Below, piece after piece: positions 32,475-47,824 of a stretch of 64,000 nt of DNA (positions are counted from its first letter, which is position 1; each line of letters starts with the position of its first letter). The DNA lies in NCBI GenBank assembly GCA_963700495.1, contig CAVOXT010000006.1:310001-374000 (forward strand), written 5' to 3'. The position numbers were made by a program, and so were the translations under genes. The notes under the pieces were generated by a model. That model searched no databases. It was not told the origin of the DNA and saw only the letters and a list, made by a program, of their open reading frames with translations. The stretch is from JACCTU01 sp963700495 (GTDB lineage Bacteria; Actinomycetota; Thermoleophilia; Gaiellales; Gaiellaceae).

Positions 32475-34925
32475 ATGATCCGGAACGGCATCCACCTGGC
32501 GGTGCTGTCGGCGCTCGCGGTGGCGCAACCGCTCCTCGACATCCTCGGAAAGAACCCGGCGTTCTTCGCGGTGCGAGGGTCGAGCGGTACCCAGATCGTC
32601 CTCTTCGCGGTCGCGGTCACGCTAGGCCTACCAGCGATCCTGATCCTGATCGAGCTCGCCGTGCGCTCGGTCGACCGGCGGGCCGCGCACGTCCTCCACC
32701 TCGTCTTCGTCGCCGGCCTCGTCGGGCTCTTCGCTCTCTACGCGCTCACGAAGGCCGGCGCGTTCGGCGGTCACTCAGAGCTCGCAGTCGCCGTCGGCAT
32801 CGGCGTCGCGGCCGCCGTCGCCTACGACCGAGCGGCGACGGCCCGCTCGTTCCTGACCGTGCTCGCGCCCGTGCCGCTGCTGTTCCTGGCCCTCTTCCTG
32901 TTCAACACACCCGTGTCCAAGCTCGTCTTCGCGGACCAGCCCGAGGTGCGGGCTGCGACCGTGGAGTCACGCACGCCCGTGGTGCTGATCGTCCTCGACG
33001 AGTTCAGCACGGTCTCACTGATGGACCGGCGACAGCGGATCGACGCCGTCCGCTTTCCCAACTTCGCCGCCCTCGCCCGCGACGCGACCTGGTACCGGAA
33101 CGCCACGACCGAGTACTGGCTCAGCGAAGTCGCAGTCCCGACGGTCCTGACCGGGCTCAAGCCCGTGCCGGGCAAGCTGCCGATCGCGTCCGAGTACCCG
33201 AACAGCGTCTTCACGCTCGTCGGCGGCAGCTACCGGATCCGCGCGATCGAGACGCTCACCCATCTCTGCCCGCGAACGCTCTGCCGCGACACCCACGCCG
33301 CGGTTCAGGCCCAGGCGGTGCCGAACACGTTCCAGTCGTTCGCGTCGGACGCCGGCACGGTCTACCTGCACATGGTGCTGCCCGAGCCGTACGTCGACCG
33401 CCTGCCTGAGATCAGCGACACCTGGGGCAATTTCGGGAAGCAGGAGGACACCGCCGAGGAGGTCCAGCGCAACGCCTCGGGCGAGATCGAGCCGTGCGGG
33501 CGGAACATCTGCCCGTTCGCCGAGATGATCGACGGCGATCCGCGGCCGACGCTCTACGTCGTCCACTCGCTGCTCCCGCACGTCCCGTACGTCTACCTCC
33601 CCTCCGGGCAGCGGTACGCCGTCGACGCCCGTTTGCTCCGCGGCATCGACAACGGGCGCTGGCTCGAGGCGTGGCCCGCGATGCAGGCGAACCAGCGCTA
33701 CCTGCTGCAGGTCGGGTACACCGACCGTGCCCTCGGCCTGCTGGTCAAGCGCCTGCGCGAGACGGGCATCTACGACAAGGCACTCGTGATCGTGACCGCC
33801 GACCACGGTGTCGGCTTCCGCCTTGGGGACGAGCGCCGCCTGCCGACGCCGACGAACCTCGACGAGATCGGCTTCGTCCCGCTCTTCGTCAAGCTGCCGG
33901 GCCAGCGCACCGGCAGGATCAGCGACGCGCCGGCAAAGAACCTCGACGCAGTCCCGACGATCGCGCGTGTCCTCGGGCTCTCGCTCCGGACGAAGACCGA
34001 AGGGAAGCCGCTCGTCGGCCGCGGGCCCGTGCGGGACACGACTGTGACCGTCTTGAAGCAGGACGGCAGCCGCGTCTCGGCCCCGCTTGCGACGCTCCGT
34101 GCGATGCGCACCCGCGCGCTCGCCCACCAGGTCGCAGCCTTCGGGACCGGCTCGTTCGAGCGCGTCTACCGCGTCGGGCCGCACCGCGAGCTGATCGGAC
34201 GTGTCGTCTCGTCGTTGCCGGTCGTCTCGGGAGGGGCCACGAGGGTCGAGGTGGACGACCGGACGCTGCTCGACTCAGTCGACCACTCGTCGGGCTTCCT
34301 CCCCTCGTTCCTCGAGGGCAGGCTCCTCCCCGCCCGAGCCCGCACCTCGCTCGCGGTTGCCCTGAACGGCACGATCGCGGCGGTCACGTGGACCTTCGAC
34401 CAGCACGGTCAGACACGCTTCTCGGCCCTTGTCCCCGGTCGGGCTCTTCGAGACGGCCGTAACGCCGTCGAAATCTTCGCGATCGAGACGAGCGGATCCG
34501 GCCCGCGCCTCGCGCGCCTCAGGGGAAGTGACGTCAGTCTCAACCTGCGGGACGGGGGCGCTGCCATCCAGTCCGGCACGCGCCGGATTCCGGTTCGGCC
34601 GGCGTCGCTCCGAGGCAACGTTCATGCGACGCGCGAGACCACCGGGTGGACCTTCACCGGATTCGCGGCGCAGCACAGTGCGAACAAGCGGGTCGACGCG
34701 CTCGTCGTCTTCGTCGGCGACCGTGCGGTCTACGTCGGCCGAGCCGACAACCTCAAGCCGCACGCGATCCTCGGGCAGCCGGATCTCGGCAAGACCGGCT
34801 TCGAGTTCGACCTCCCAGCCTCGCTGCTCCCGGAGCCGGGAGCCGGACAGCGTGTACGGGTCTTCGCGCTCGACGACGGGGTCGCCACGGAGCTCCGCTA
34901 TCGAGCGGACTTTCCCTGGAAGTAG
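32475..34925 (+). CDS. Membrane-bound sulfatase/alkaline-phosphatase-superfamily protein
   Basis: An 816-residue protein. The N-terminal 150 residues hold four or so membrane helices. An extracellular alkaline-phosphatase-like domain follows (about residues 165-510): the first metal motif VVLIVLDEFSTVSLMD, the His in VVHSLLPHVPYVYLPSG, and the second metal motif VIVTADHGVGF. This is the arrangement of LTA synthases and phosphoethanolamine or phosphoglycerol transferases. The last 280 residues are beta-rich, probably carbohydrate-contacting. Likely role: transfer or removal of a phosphate or sulfate group on surface polymers. It starts 16 bp after the methyltransferase and ends 2 bp from the convergent secreted-protein stop. 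Confidence 0.83.
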   Translation: MIRNGIHLAVLSALAVAQPLLDILGKNPAFFAVRGSSGTQIVLFAVAVTLGLPAILILIELAVRSVDRRAAHVLHLVFVAGLVGLFALYALTKAGAFGGHSELAVAVGIGVAAAVAYDRAATARSFLTVLAPVPLLFLALFLFNTPVSKLVFADQPEVRAATVESRTPVVLIVLDEFSTVSLMDRRQRIDAVRFPNFAALARDATWYRNATTEYWLSEVAVPTVLTGLKPVPGKLPIASEYPNSVFTLVGGSYRIRAIETLTHLCPRTLCRDTHAAVQAQAVPNTFQSFASDAGTVYLHMVLPEPYVDRLPEISDTWGNFGKQEDTAEEVQRNASGEIEPCGRNICPFAEMIDGDPRPTLYVVHSLLPHVPYVYLPSGQRYAVDARLLRGIDNGRWLEAWPAMQANQRYLLQVGYTDRALGLLVKRLRETGIYDKALVIVTADHGVGFRLGDERRLPTPTNLDEIGFVPLFVKLPGQRTGRISDAPAKNLDAVPTIARVLGLSLRTKTEGKPLVGRGPVRDTTVTVLKQDGSRVSAPLATLRAMRTRALAHQVAAFGTGSFERVYRVGPHRELIGRVVSSLPVVSGGATRVEVDDRTLLDSVDHSSGFLPSFLEGRLLPARARTSLAVALNGTIAAVTWTFDQHGQTRFSALVPGRALRDGRNAVEIFAIETSGSGPRLARLRGSDVSLNLRDGGAAIQSGTRRIPVRPASLRGNVHATRETTGWTFTGFAAQHSANKRVDALVVFVGDRAVYVGRADNLKPHAILGQPDLGKTGFEFDLPASLLPEPGAGQRVRVFALDDGVATELRYRADFPWK

Positions 34926-34927
34926 CG

Positions 34928-36658
34928 CTAGGCGGGGAGGGTGAGGAAGGGCAGGTAGGCCGTCAGGTCGGTCGCGGCCGGTTGCGGGAAGTCGTCGCGC
35001 CGGCAGATCGCCTGGCTCAGGAGCGACGCCTGCCGCGCTGCGCTCCAGCGCACGGTCGCGTCGAGCCTCGCGTGGTGGGCGAGGACGGCCGAGATCGTCT
35101 GCCGCGCCTGCTCCAACGGGATCGCCGCGAGCTGCTGCGAGAGGTTGAGCGGCCGGACCGCGAACGAGCCGGCGAGCGTCCGGAGGGTCGCCCGCTGCCC
35201 GGTCGGCACCGCGAACAGCCGGTCGGGCGCGTAGTACTGGATCGCGAGCCCGGTGCGTCGGTTTCCGAGCCACCAGGGTGCCGGCGCCGCCTCGACCGTC
35301 CGAACCTGGAGGTCGGGGTACGAGAAGTAGAAGGTCGCGACGCTGGTCGAGCTCGGCCGCCCGACTCGCATCCGCGCCGCGAGTTTCGACCGGCGAAGCT
35401 GGTCGGCGAGGATCCCCCGGGCCAGCTCCACGCTCGCGCGCTCGCGTGCGAGCGCCGCGATGTACGCCGACCGGTTGCCGCCGAAGCGGAGCGCGATGAC
35501 CGCAGACTCGGCCGACCGCACCTCGCCGGAGGTCACCTTCGCGGCTCCCGCCTCGGTGATCCTCGCGAGGAGCGCGCTGTAGGCGACGTCGCGGTCCTCG
35601 ACGAGGCGGTTCAGCCTGGCGATCGCCACCATCCCGATCGTGTTGGCCCCGACCCGGCACATTGCGCCGCCGGGTAGCCGGAGCTGACCCTCGCCGCGCT
35701 CCGCGTTGAAGCCCGGCCCGAGCAGAGCCGGCGCGTTGCAGAGCTTCGAATCTCGCGCCCAGAGATAGGCACAGGCAGCATCGACCTTGTCCGGGTCGCG
35801 ACCCGCCTCGCTGTAGGTGCCCCACCCCCACGACCAGACGGTCGCGACGTTCATCTCCGCCGCGATCTCCCGCGCCGCGAGCGCCTGCCACTTGATCACG
35901 CGAAACCACTCCTGACGGGAGCTCAGCCCTTCGCGGCCGCCGGTGCCGGGCGCGCTCTGAAACCCCAGCATGAGCCCGATCCTCGTCACGGGGATGCCGA
36001 TCTCGACGAGTCGTGCAACGCCGCGTCGGAGCCCCGCGCGTACCCGCCGGTTCGCGAGCAGCGGCCCTTGCGCGGCGAGCGAGCGTCCGTTGAAGTAGAC
36101 CTCCGGAACGAGGTCGGCAACCTGCGCGACGGCGCGCCACCACGCGGCCGCATCGTCGCTGCCCGTGTAGGGCGGGCTCGAGATCAACAGGAACGGACGC
36201 GCGCCGCGCGCGGCGAGCTCGCGGACGAGGGTGAGCACGTTCGCGCGGTACTGGGCGTTTCCCGGCGTCCAGGGCGTCTCGAGATTGGCCCCGAAGAGCT
36301 CGTTGAGCGCGATCCACGGCGTCGCGCACTGCGTCTGCGAGGCGGCGAACACGTAGAGCCGGTTCGCGCGCTCGGGGATCAGCGCCGGATCGACGGGCGC
36401 TGTCGGTATCCCGACGCGGCTCCGCAGGTTCATGTCCCAGAACACGGTCCGCGCGCCCGCGGCACGGACCTCGGTCGGGAAGTTGCCGGTCGAGATGGCC
36501 AGCACCGTTCCCGGGCGGGCCATCACCGACTTGACCTCCTGCGCACCGAAGTCGACCCAGACCGGCTGTCCGTCCGGTAGGCCGCACGGCCCCGCGAGCG
36601 CAGCGCTCGGGAAGGCGAGCGCGATCAACGCGCTGACGAGCGCCCTCTTCACGCCCAA
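34928..36658 (-). CDS. Large secreted protein of unknown function
   Basis: A 576-residue protein with a signal peptide (VKRALVSALIALAFPSAALAG). The mature N-terminal half resembles a glycoside-hydrolase-like barrel in style (VWVDFGAQEVKSVM, FLLISSPPYTG, VPEVYFNGRSL, TRIGLMLGFQSAPGTGGREGL, VATVWSWGWGTYS), with aromatic and acidic residues at strand ends. No known family was recognised. The C-terminal 250 residues are helical, then beta. It lies on the same strand right after the rpoC terminator, so it is probably transcribed separately. The barrel idea is an inference from segment pattern. Confidence 0.68.
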   Translation of the reverse strand: MGVKRALVSALIALAFPSAALAGPCGLPDGQPVWVDFGAQEVKSVMARPGTVLAISTGNFPTEVRAAGARTVFWDMNLRSRVGIPTAPVDPALIPERANRLYVFAASQTQCATPWIALNELFGANLETPWTPGNAQYRANVLTLVRELAARGARPFLLISSPPYTGSDDAAAWWRAVAQVADLVPEVYFNGRSLAAQGPLLANRRVRAGLRRGVARLVEIGIPVTRIGLMLGFQSAPGTGGREGLSSRQEWFRVIKWQALAAREIAAEMNVATVWSWGWGTYSEAGRDPDKVDAACAYLWARDSKLCNAPALLGPGFNAERGEGQLRLPGGAMCRVGANTIGMVAIARLNRLVEDRDVAYSALLARITEAGAAKVTSGEVRSAESAVIALRFGGNRSAYIAALARERASVELARGILADQLRRSKLAARMRVGRPSSTSVATFYFSYPDLQVRTVEAAPAPWWLGNRRTGLAIQYYAPDRLFAVPTGQRATLRTLAGSFAVRPLNLSQQLAAIPLEQARQTISAVLAHHARLDATVRWSAARQASLLSQAICRRDDFPQPAATDLTAYLPFLTLPA

Positions 36659-36668
36659 GGGTGTAGCA

Positions 36669-36696
36669 AAGGCGGCGGACCGTGGCCCGCCGCCTT
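36669..36696 (-). terminator. Intrinsic terminator after rpoC
   Basis: Sense RNA: AAGGCGGCGG, an eight-base loop, then CCGCCGCCTT followed by TTT. This is a 10-bp GC stem just after the rpoC stop, ending the rpoB-rpoC transcript before the secreted-protein gene at 36658. Confidence 0.75.
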
Positions 36697-36706
36697 CACT
36701 GCTTCC

Positions 36707-41304
<4,598 letters not shown>

Positions 41305-41329
41305 GCGTTTTCGCCTCCGGCGAAAACGC
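41305..41329 (-). promoter_or_regulatory. Perfect hairpin presenting the rpoC Shine-Dalgarno
   Basis: Sense RNA: GCGTTTTCGCC-GGA-GGCGAAAACGC, directly followed by the rpoC ATG. The stem is 11 bp without mismatch. The only plausible Shine-Dalgarno, GGAGG, lies in the loop and the first two stem bases, so folding should limit ribosome access and could tune beta-prime to beta. Confidence 0.7.
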
Positions 41330-41370
41330 TAAGGACCCACTGCAGCGTCAACTCAGTCCTTTCTTCGTTA

Positions 41371-41386
41371 GAGGAATGGGCGAAGC

Positions 41387-41395
<9 letters not shown>
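41371..41395 (-). promoter_or_regulatory. Hairpin across the rpoB stop codon
   Basis: Perfect 8-bp inverted repeat GAGGAATG...CATTCCTC with a nine-base loop, covering the last codons and TGA of rpoB. Together with the rpoC start hairpin it makes the 82-bp rpoB-rpoC spacer highly structured. A TTGACG hexamer lies between them, but I see no convincing -10 partner. Confidence 0.5.
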
Positions 41396-45016
<3,621 letters not shown>

Positions 45017-45092
45017 GGTGCGAACAGCCTCCCTTGGAGTTACGGCTTGTGGATAGGCGTACGGACGAGCGGAAACGGCGCGGAACCGCTCA

Positions 45093-45108
45093 GGGTACCG
45101 AAGTACCC
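45093..45108 (-). promoter_or_regulatory. UUCG hairpin in the rpoB leader
   Basis: Perfect stem GGGTAC-TTCG-GTACCC in the 158-bp stretch between the upstream terminator and the rpoB start. A UUCG loop closed by a 6-bp stem is unusually stable. This stretch must also hold the rpoB promoter if the terminator works; I could not assign convincing -35/-10 boxes. Confidence 0.5.
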
Positions 45109-45174
45109 CCTCCCTGCGCAAGGGTTGCCGGACGGACTCCCCGTCGGGCTCCCGGATGGTAGCGCGACGGCCTC

Positions 45175-45207
45175 AAAAACGCCAGCGGCGCCCTCATGGG
45201 GCGCCGC
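45175..45207 (-). terminator. Intrinsic terminator between the rplL group and rpoB
   Basis: Sense RNA: GCGGCGCCC, five-base loop CATGA, GGGCGCCGC, then TGGCGTTTTT. A 9-bp perfect GC stem with a five-T run. It follows the small secreted gene at 45237 and would separate rplJ-rplL transcription from rpoB-rpoC, at least partly. Confidence 0.75.
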
Positions 45208-45236
45208 CGGCCGTTCGCTCGTGAAGAGTCGTCGCC

Positions 45237-45671
45237 CTAGGGGCCGGTCTTGAGCGCCTCGCGGGCCGACTTCGCGTCGGCGGCGATCTGCTCCAGCTCA
45301 GCCTTCACGCGCTGCCTCAGCTCCCCGAGGCCGGACTTCACCCGGTCCTTCGCCTGCTTGCACGCCGCCCTCGCTGCGGAGCGGGCGTCCTTGCTGCCCT
45401 TGGCGTCCGCCCGGGCAGTCCGGCACGCGGACTTGGCGTCGGCGGCGAGGTGCTCCCGCTCGGCCTTCGCGTCGGCGTGGACGCGCTCGCGCGCCGCCTT
45501 CGCCTCTGCGTGGATGCGCTCGAGCTCCGCCTTGTTGGCCTGGCGCTCGGCCTGCCGCTCCGCTTTGCGCTCCCCGGCCTTCGGCCGCGTCGGCGGGTCG
45601 TCCGCCGCCTGCGCGGGCAGCGCGACGAGCAGTGCCGCGAAGCAGAGTGTGATCAAGACCTTCAGCCGCAT
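45237..45671 (-). CDS. Small secreted Ala/Lys/Glu-rich coiled-coil protein
   Basis: A 144-residue protein with a signal peptide (MRLKVLITLCFAALLVALPAQA) and a mature part that is almost entirely one charged helix. It repeats the theme HAxAKAxRE (ERIHAEAKAARERVHADAKAE), then ADAKSACRTARADAKGSK and AAKSAREALKTG-like turns. Two cysteines (SACRTA, AACKQA) could crosslink it. ATG 45671 follows AAAGGAG with five bases between; an ATG six codons earlier lacks such a site. It sits between rplL and rpoB and ends just before the terminator. Function unknown. Confidence 0.72.
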   Translation of the reverse strand: MRLKVLITLCFAALLVALPAQAADDPPTRPKAGERKAERQAERQANKAELERIHAEAKAARERVHADAKAEREHLAADAKSACRTARADAKGSKDARSAARAACKQAKDRVKSGLGELRQRVKAELEQIAADAKSAREALKTGP

Positions 45672-45762
45672 ATGAACTCCTTTAGGCATTGCAAGTTGTC
45701 TCAGACTGTTTCGGCGCCCCGCCCCGCTCGCAACGACCCTCAACCGAGTGACCTGGAACGCC

Positions 45763-45788
45763 GTGGGGGCGCCCGTAGGCGCCCTCAC
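45763..45788 (-). terminator. Hairpin after rplL, possible attenuator
   Basis: Sense GTGAGGGCGCC-TACG-GGCGCCCCCAC: an 11-bp stem with one A-C mismatch and a four-base loop, starting about 27 bases after the rplL stop. No T-run follows, so termination would be partial at best. This is where rplL and rpoB expression is commonly uncoupled in other bacteria. Confidence 0.5.
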
Positions 45789-45814
45789 GAAACCGGCTGT
45801 CAACCCACGAGAAC

Positions 45815-46192
45815 CTACTTCACTTCGACGGTCGCCCCGGCCTCCTCGAGCTGTGCCTTGATCGAGTCGGCCTCCTCTCGGGCCACGCCTTCCTTGACCG
45901 CCTTGGGGGCACTGTCGACGAGGTCCTTGGCCTCCTTGAGACCGAGCCCGGTGATCGCCCGGACGACCTTGATCACGCCGATCTTCTGCTGGCCGGGTGC
46001 GATGAGGACAACGTCGAAGGCGCTCTGCTCCTCCACGACAGCGCCGTCGCCTCCGCCACCTCCGGCAACGGCGACCGCGACCGGCGCAGCCGCGGTAATC
46101 CCCCACTCCTCTTCGATCTTGTTCTTGAGCTCGACAAGCTCGAGGACGGTCATCTTCCCGAGCGTTTCGAACACGGTTTCGACTGCAGCCAT
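45815..46192 (-). CDS. rplL: 50S ribosomal protein L7/L12
   Basis: Stalk protein that recruits translation factors. It is 125 residues: N-terminal dimerisation helix pair (FETLGKMTVLELVELKNKIEEEWGI), an Ala/Val/Gly hinge (AAAPVAVAVAGGGGG), and the factor-binding C-terminal domain (FDVVLIAPGQQKIGVIKVVR, then GLGLKEAKDLVDSAPKAVKEG). ATG 46192 begins 3 bp after the rplJ stop. Confidence 0.97.
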   Translation of the reverse strand: MAAVETVFETLGKMTVLELVELKNKIEEEWGITAAAPVAVAVAGGGGGDGAVVEEQSAFDVVLIAPGQQKIGVIKVVRAITGLGLKEAKDLVDSAPKAVKEGVAREEADSIKAQLEEAGATVEVK

Positions 46193-46195
46193 TTC

Positions 46196-46948
46196 CTACT
46201 CCTCCGTTTCCTGCGTCTCAGTGGACTGCTCGCTCTCGGCGGCGACGGACTCGGTCTCGTCGGCCGCCGCGGTTGTCTCGGGCTCCGCGGGACTTTGTGG
46301 CTCTGAGCCACTTGCTTCCGGCTCGCCCTGCAACTCCGCCTCTGGAGCGGCGACTGCCGCCTCGGCCTCGCCCGAAGGGACGGTTTGTGGCTCTGAGCCA
46401 CTAACTCCGCCCTCGCCCTGCGCTTCCAGCTGCTCGATGCGGGCCTCGATCAGCCCGACGAGGTTCCGAAGCGGTGCGTTGAAGAGCCCGACGACCGCGT
46501 ACAGGGGGCCGGTGATCGCGCCCAGCACCTGACTGCGCAGCTGGTCCAGCGGCGGCAGCTTGCTGAGGCTCTCGATCTCCTCGGCCGTGATCGGCCGGCC
46601 TTCGAGCACGCCGCCGCGCACTTCCAGCACCCGGGTCTCACGCGCAGCTGCTGCGATCGCCTTCGCGACGGCGACCGGGTCGCCTTCGGCTTCGAGGAAC
46701 GCGATCGCGGTCGGCCCCTCGAGCAGGGCCAGCAGTGAGTCGGCTCCGGCCGCCTCTGCCGCGCGGCGCGTCAGCGTGTTCTTGACGACCGTGAACTTCG
46801 CCCCGTGCTTCAGCAGCTCGGTGCGGAGGTTGTCGATCTGCGGCATCGTCAGCCCGCGGTAGTCGGCCACGATCAGCGTCGGGGTCGTCTGCAGACGCTC
46901 TGTCAGCTCTGCGACGAGTCGCTGCTTCTCTTCTTTCTGCACTGTCAT
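46196..46948 (-). CDS. rplJ: 50S ribosomal protein L10 with acidic C-terminal tail
   Basis: Stalk base that carries the L7/L12 dimers and binds its own leader. Residues 1-175 are typical: EEKQRLVAELTERLQ, ADYRGLTMPQIDNLRTELLKHG, VVKNTLTRRA, and the C-terminal helix LVGLIEARIEQLEAQGE that binds L7/L12. A tail of about 75 residues, almost all Glu, Ala, Ser, Pro and Thr, follows. Within it SGSEPQ is encoded twice by the same 19-base palindromic DNA segment. Total is 250 residues; E. coli L10 has 165. ATG 46948 lies in the stem of a hairpin whose loop holds the Shine-Dalgarno. Confidence 0.95.
   Translation of the reverse strand: MTVQKEEKQRLVAELTERLQTTPTLIVADYRGLTMPQIDNLRTELLKHGAKFTVVKNTLTRRAAEAAGADSLLALLEGPTAIAFLEAEGDPVAVAKAIAAAARETRVLEVRGGVLEGRPITAEEIESLSKLPPLDQLRSQVLGAITGPLYAVVGLFNAPLRNLVGLIEARIEQLEAQGEGGVSGSEPQTVPSGEAEAAVAAPEAELQGEPEASGSEPQSPAEPETTAAADETESVAAESEQSTETQETEE
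46297..46401 (-). repeat. Two in-frame copies of a palindromic 15-mer in rplJ
   Basis: GTGGCTCTGAGCCAC occurs at 46297-46311 and 46387-46401, exactly 90 bases (30 codons) apart, both in the same frame of the L10 tail. Each copy is a perfect inverted repeat (GTGGCT-CTG-AGCCAC), and identity extends over TTTGTGGCTCTGAGCCACT. I saw no other copy in the window. Confidence 0.8.
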
Positions 46949-46963
46949 TCCCTCCGGAATGAC
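46944..46963 (-). promoter_or_regulatory. Hairpin enclosing the rplJ start codon
   Basis: Sense GTCATTCC-GGAG-GGAATGAC: a perfect 8-bp stem with a four-base loop. The Shine-Dalgarno GGAGGG is loop plus stem and the ATG is in the 3' arm, so the folded form should block initiation. It is the last of four consecutive stems in the rplJ leader. Confidence 0.7.
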
Positions 46964-46965
46964 CA

Positions 46966-47006
46966 GGCCCGCCGGAGGCGGGCCAGGGCGAGAGCTTCCG
47001 CTCTCG
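46966..47006 (-). promoter_or_regulatory. Two stem-loops in the rplJ leader
   Basis: Stem A, CGAGAGC-GGAA-GCTCTCG (46989-47006), is 7 bp closed by a GNRA loop. Stem B, GGCCCGCC-TCC-GGCGGGCC (46966-46984), is 8 bp and extends through an A-A mismatch to a further CC/GG. Both are perfect and lie between the L10-binding domain and the start-codon hairpin, so they could link L10 binding to the fate of the start codon. Confidence 0.6.
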
Positions 47007-47012
47007 GACAAG

Positions 47013-47064
47013 CCCCACCTCGGCTGGACTTCTGCCTTGCGGCTGCCAGCTGTCTTCGGCGGTC
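47013..47064 (-). promoter_or_regulatory. Ribosomal protein L10 leader (L10/L12-binding RNA)
   Basis: Autoregulatory leader bound by the L10-(L12) complex. The sense RNA reads CCGAAGACAGCTGG, then CAGCCGCAAGGCAG, AAGTCCAGCCGAGGT, which matches the known leader: stem GCTGG/CCAGC, inner hairpin GCC-GCAA-GGC, and the flanking AGACAG and CCGAGG of the kink-turn. It lies in the 123-bp rplA-rplJ gap, 65 bases from the rplJ start, the expected place. Confidence 0.8.
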
Positions 47065-47071
47065 TAGTCGA

Positions 47072-47824
47072 TTACGACGTAACTGTAGCGTCCTCCGCCG
47101 AGGCATTCGCCTCGTCGAGTTCCTCCATGATCCCTCGCGTTCGCGCGGGATCGACCTTGATTCCAGGGCCCATCGTCGTCGCGAGGGTAACCCCGTGGAT
47201 GTAGCGCCCCTTGGCGGCCGAGGGCTTGGCGCGCACGATCTCGTCGATCAGGCTCGCGTAGTTCTCGATGAGCTCCCGCTCGCCGAAGCTCTTCTTGCCG
47301 ATCGCAACGTGGACGTTCGCGCCGCGGTCCGTCCGGTATTCGAGCTTGCCGGCCTTCGCGTCGCGAACCGCCTTTCCGACGTCCATCGTGACGGTGCCGG
47401 TCTTCGGGTTCGGCATCAATCCGCGGGGGCCGAGGATCCGGCCGAGCTTCCCGACGACTCCCATCTGGTCGGGCGTGGCGACGGCGACGTCGAAGTCGAT
47501 CTCACCCGCCTCGACCTTCGCCGCGAGGTCAGCGGTGCCGACGACATCGGCGCCTGCCTCCTGCGCCTCGCGCGCCTTGTCACCGTCGGCGAAGACGGCA
47601 ACACGCATCTCGCGCCCCGTCCCGTGCGGCAGCATCAGGGTGCCGCGCAGCTGCTGGTCGGCGTGCCGGACGTTCAGGCCGAGCCGGAAGTGGGCCTCGA
47701 CCGTCTCGTCGAACTTGATCCCGTCGAAGCTCTTCAGCATCCGGACCGCCTCGACCGGCGAGTAGAGCCGCTCGCGGTCGATGATCGCCCGGTCGTTGCG
47801 GTATCGCTTGCCGTGCTGCGCCAC
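47072..47824 (-). CDS. rplA: 50S ribosomal protein L1
   Basis: L1 stalk protein that moves E-site tRNA; in E. coli it represses rplK-rplA. It is 250 residues: the N-terminal helix and LYSPVEAVRMLKSFDGIKFDETVE, then ADQQLRGTLMLPHGTG, the domain II signature GRILGPRGLMPNPKTGTVT, and GKKSFGERELIENYASLIDEI. A 20-residue tail is acidic. GTG 47824 immediately follows the rplK TAA. Confidence 0.97.
   Translation of the reverse strand: MAQHGKRYRNDRAIIDRERLYSPVEAVRMLKSFDGIKFDETVEAHFRLGLNVRHADQQLRGTLMLPHGTGREMRVAVFADGDKAREAQEAGADVVGTADLAAKVEAGEIDFDVAVATPDQMGVVGKLGRILGPRGLMPNPKTGTVTMDVGKAVRDAKAGKLEYRTDRGANVHVAIGKKSFGERELIENYASLIDEIVRAKPSAAKGRYIHGVTLATTMGPGIKVDPARTRGIMEELDEANASAEDATVTS

Noticed and set aside
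41315..41345. Internal promoter between rpoB and rpoC
   Set aside because: TTGACG is present near 41347-41352 on the minus strand, but there is no acceptable -10 at 16-19 bp.
45690..45814. TTGACA before the small secreted gene as a promoter
   Set aside because: No -10 hexamer at a usable distance; the position is occupied by a GC hairpin.
46196..46401. Frameshift in the L10 tail
   Set aside because: The tail is open and keeps acidic composition up to the rplL Shine-Dalgarno; no alternative frame gives an earlier family-like stop.
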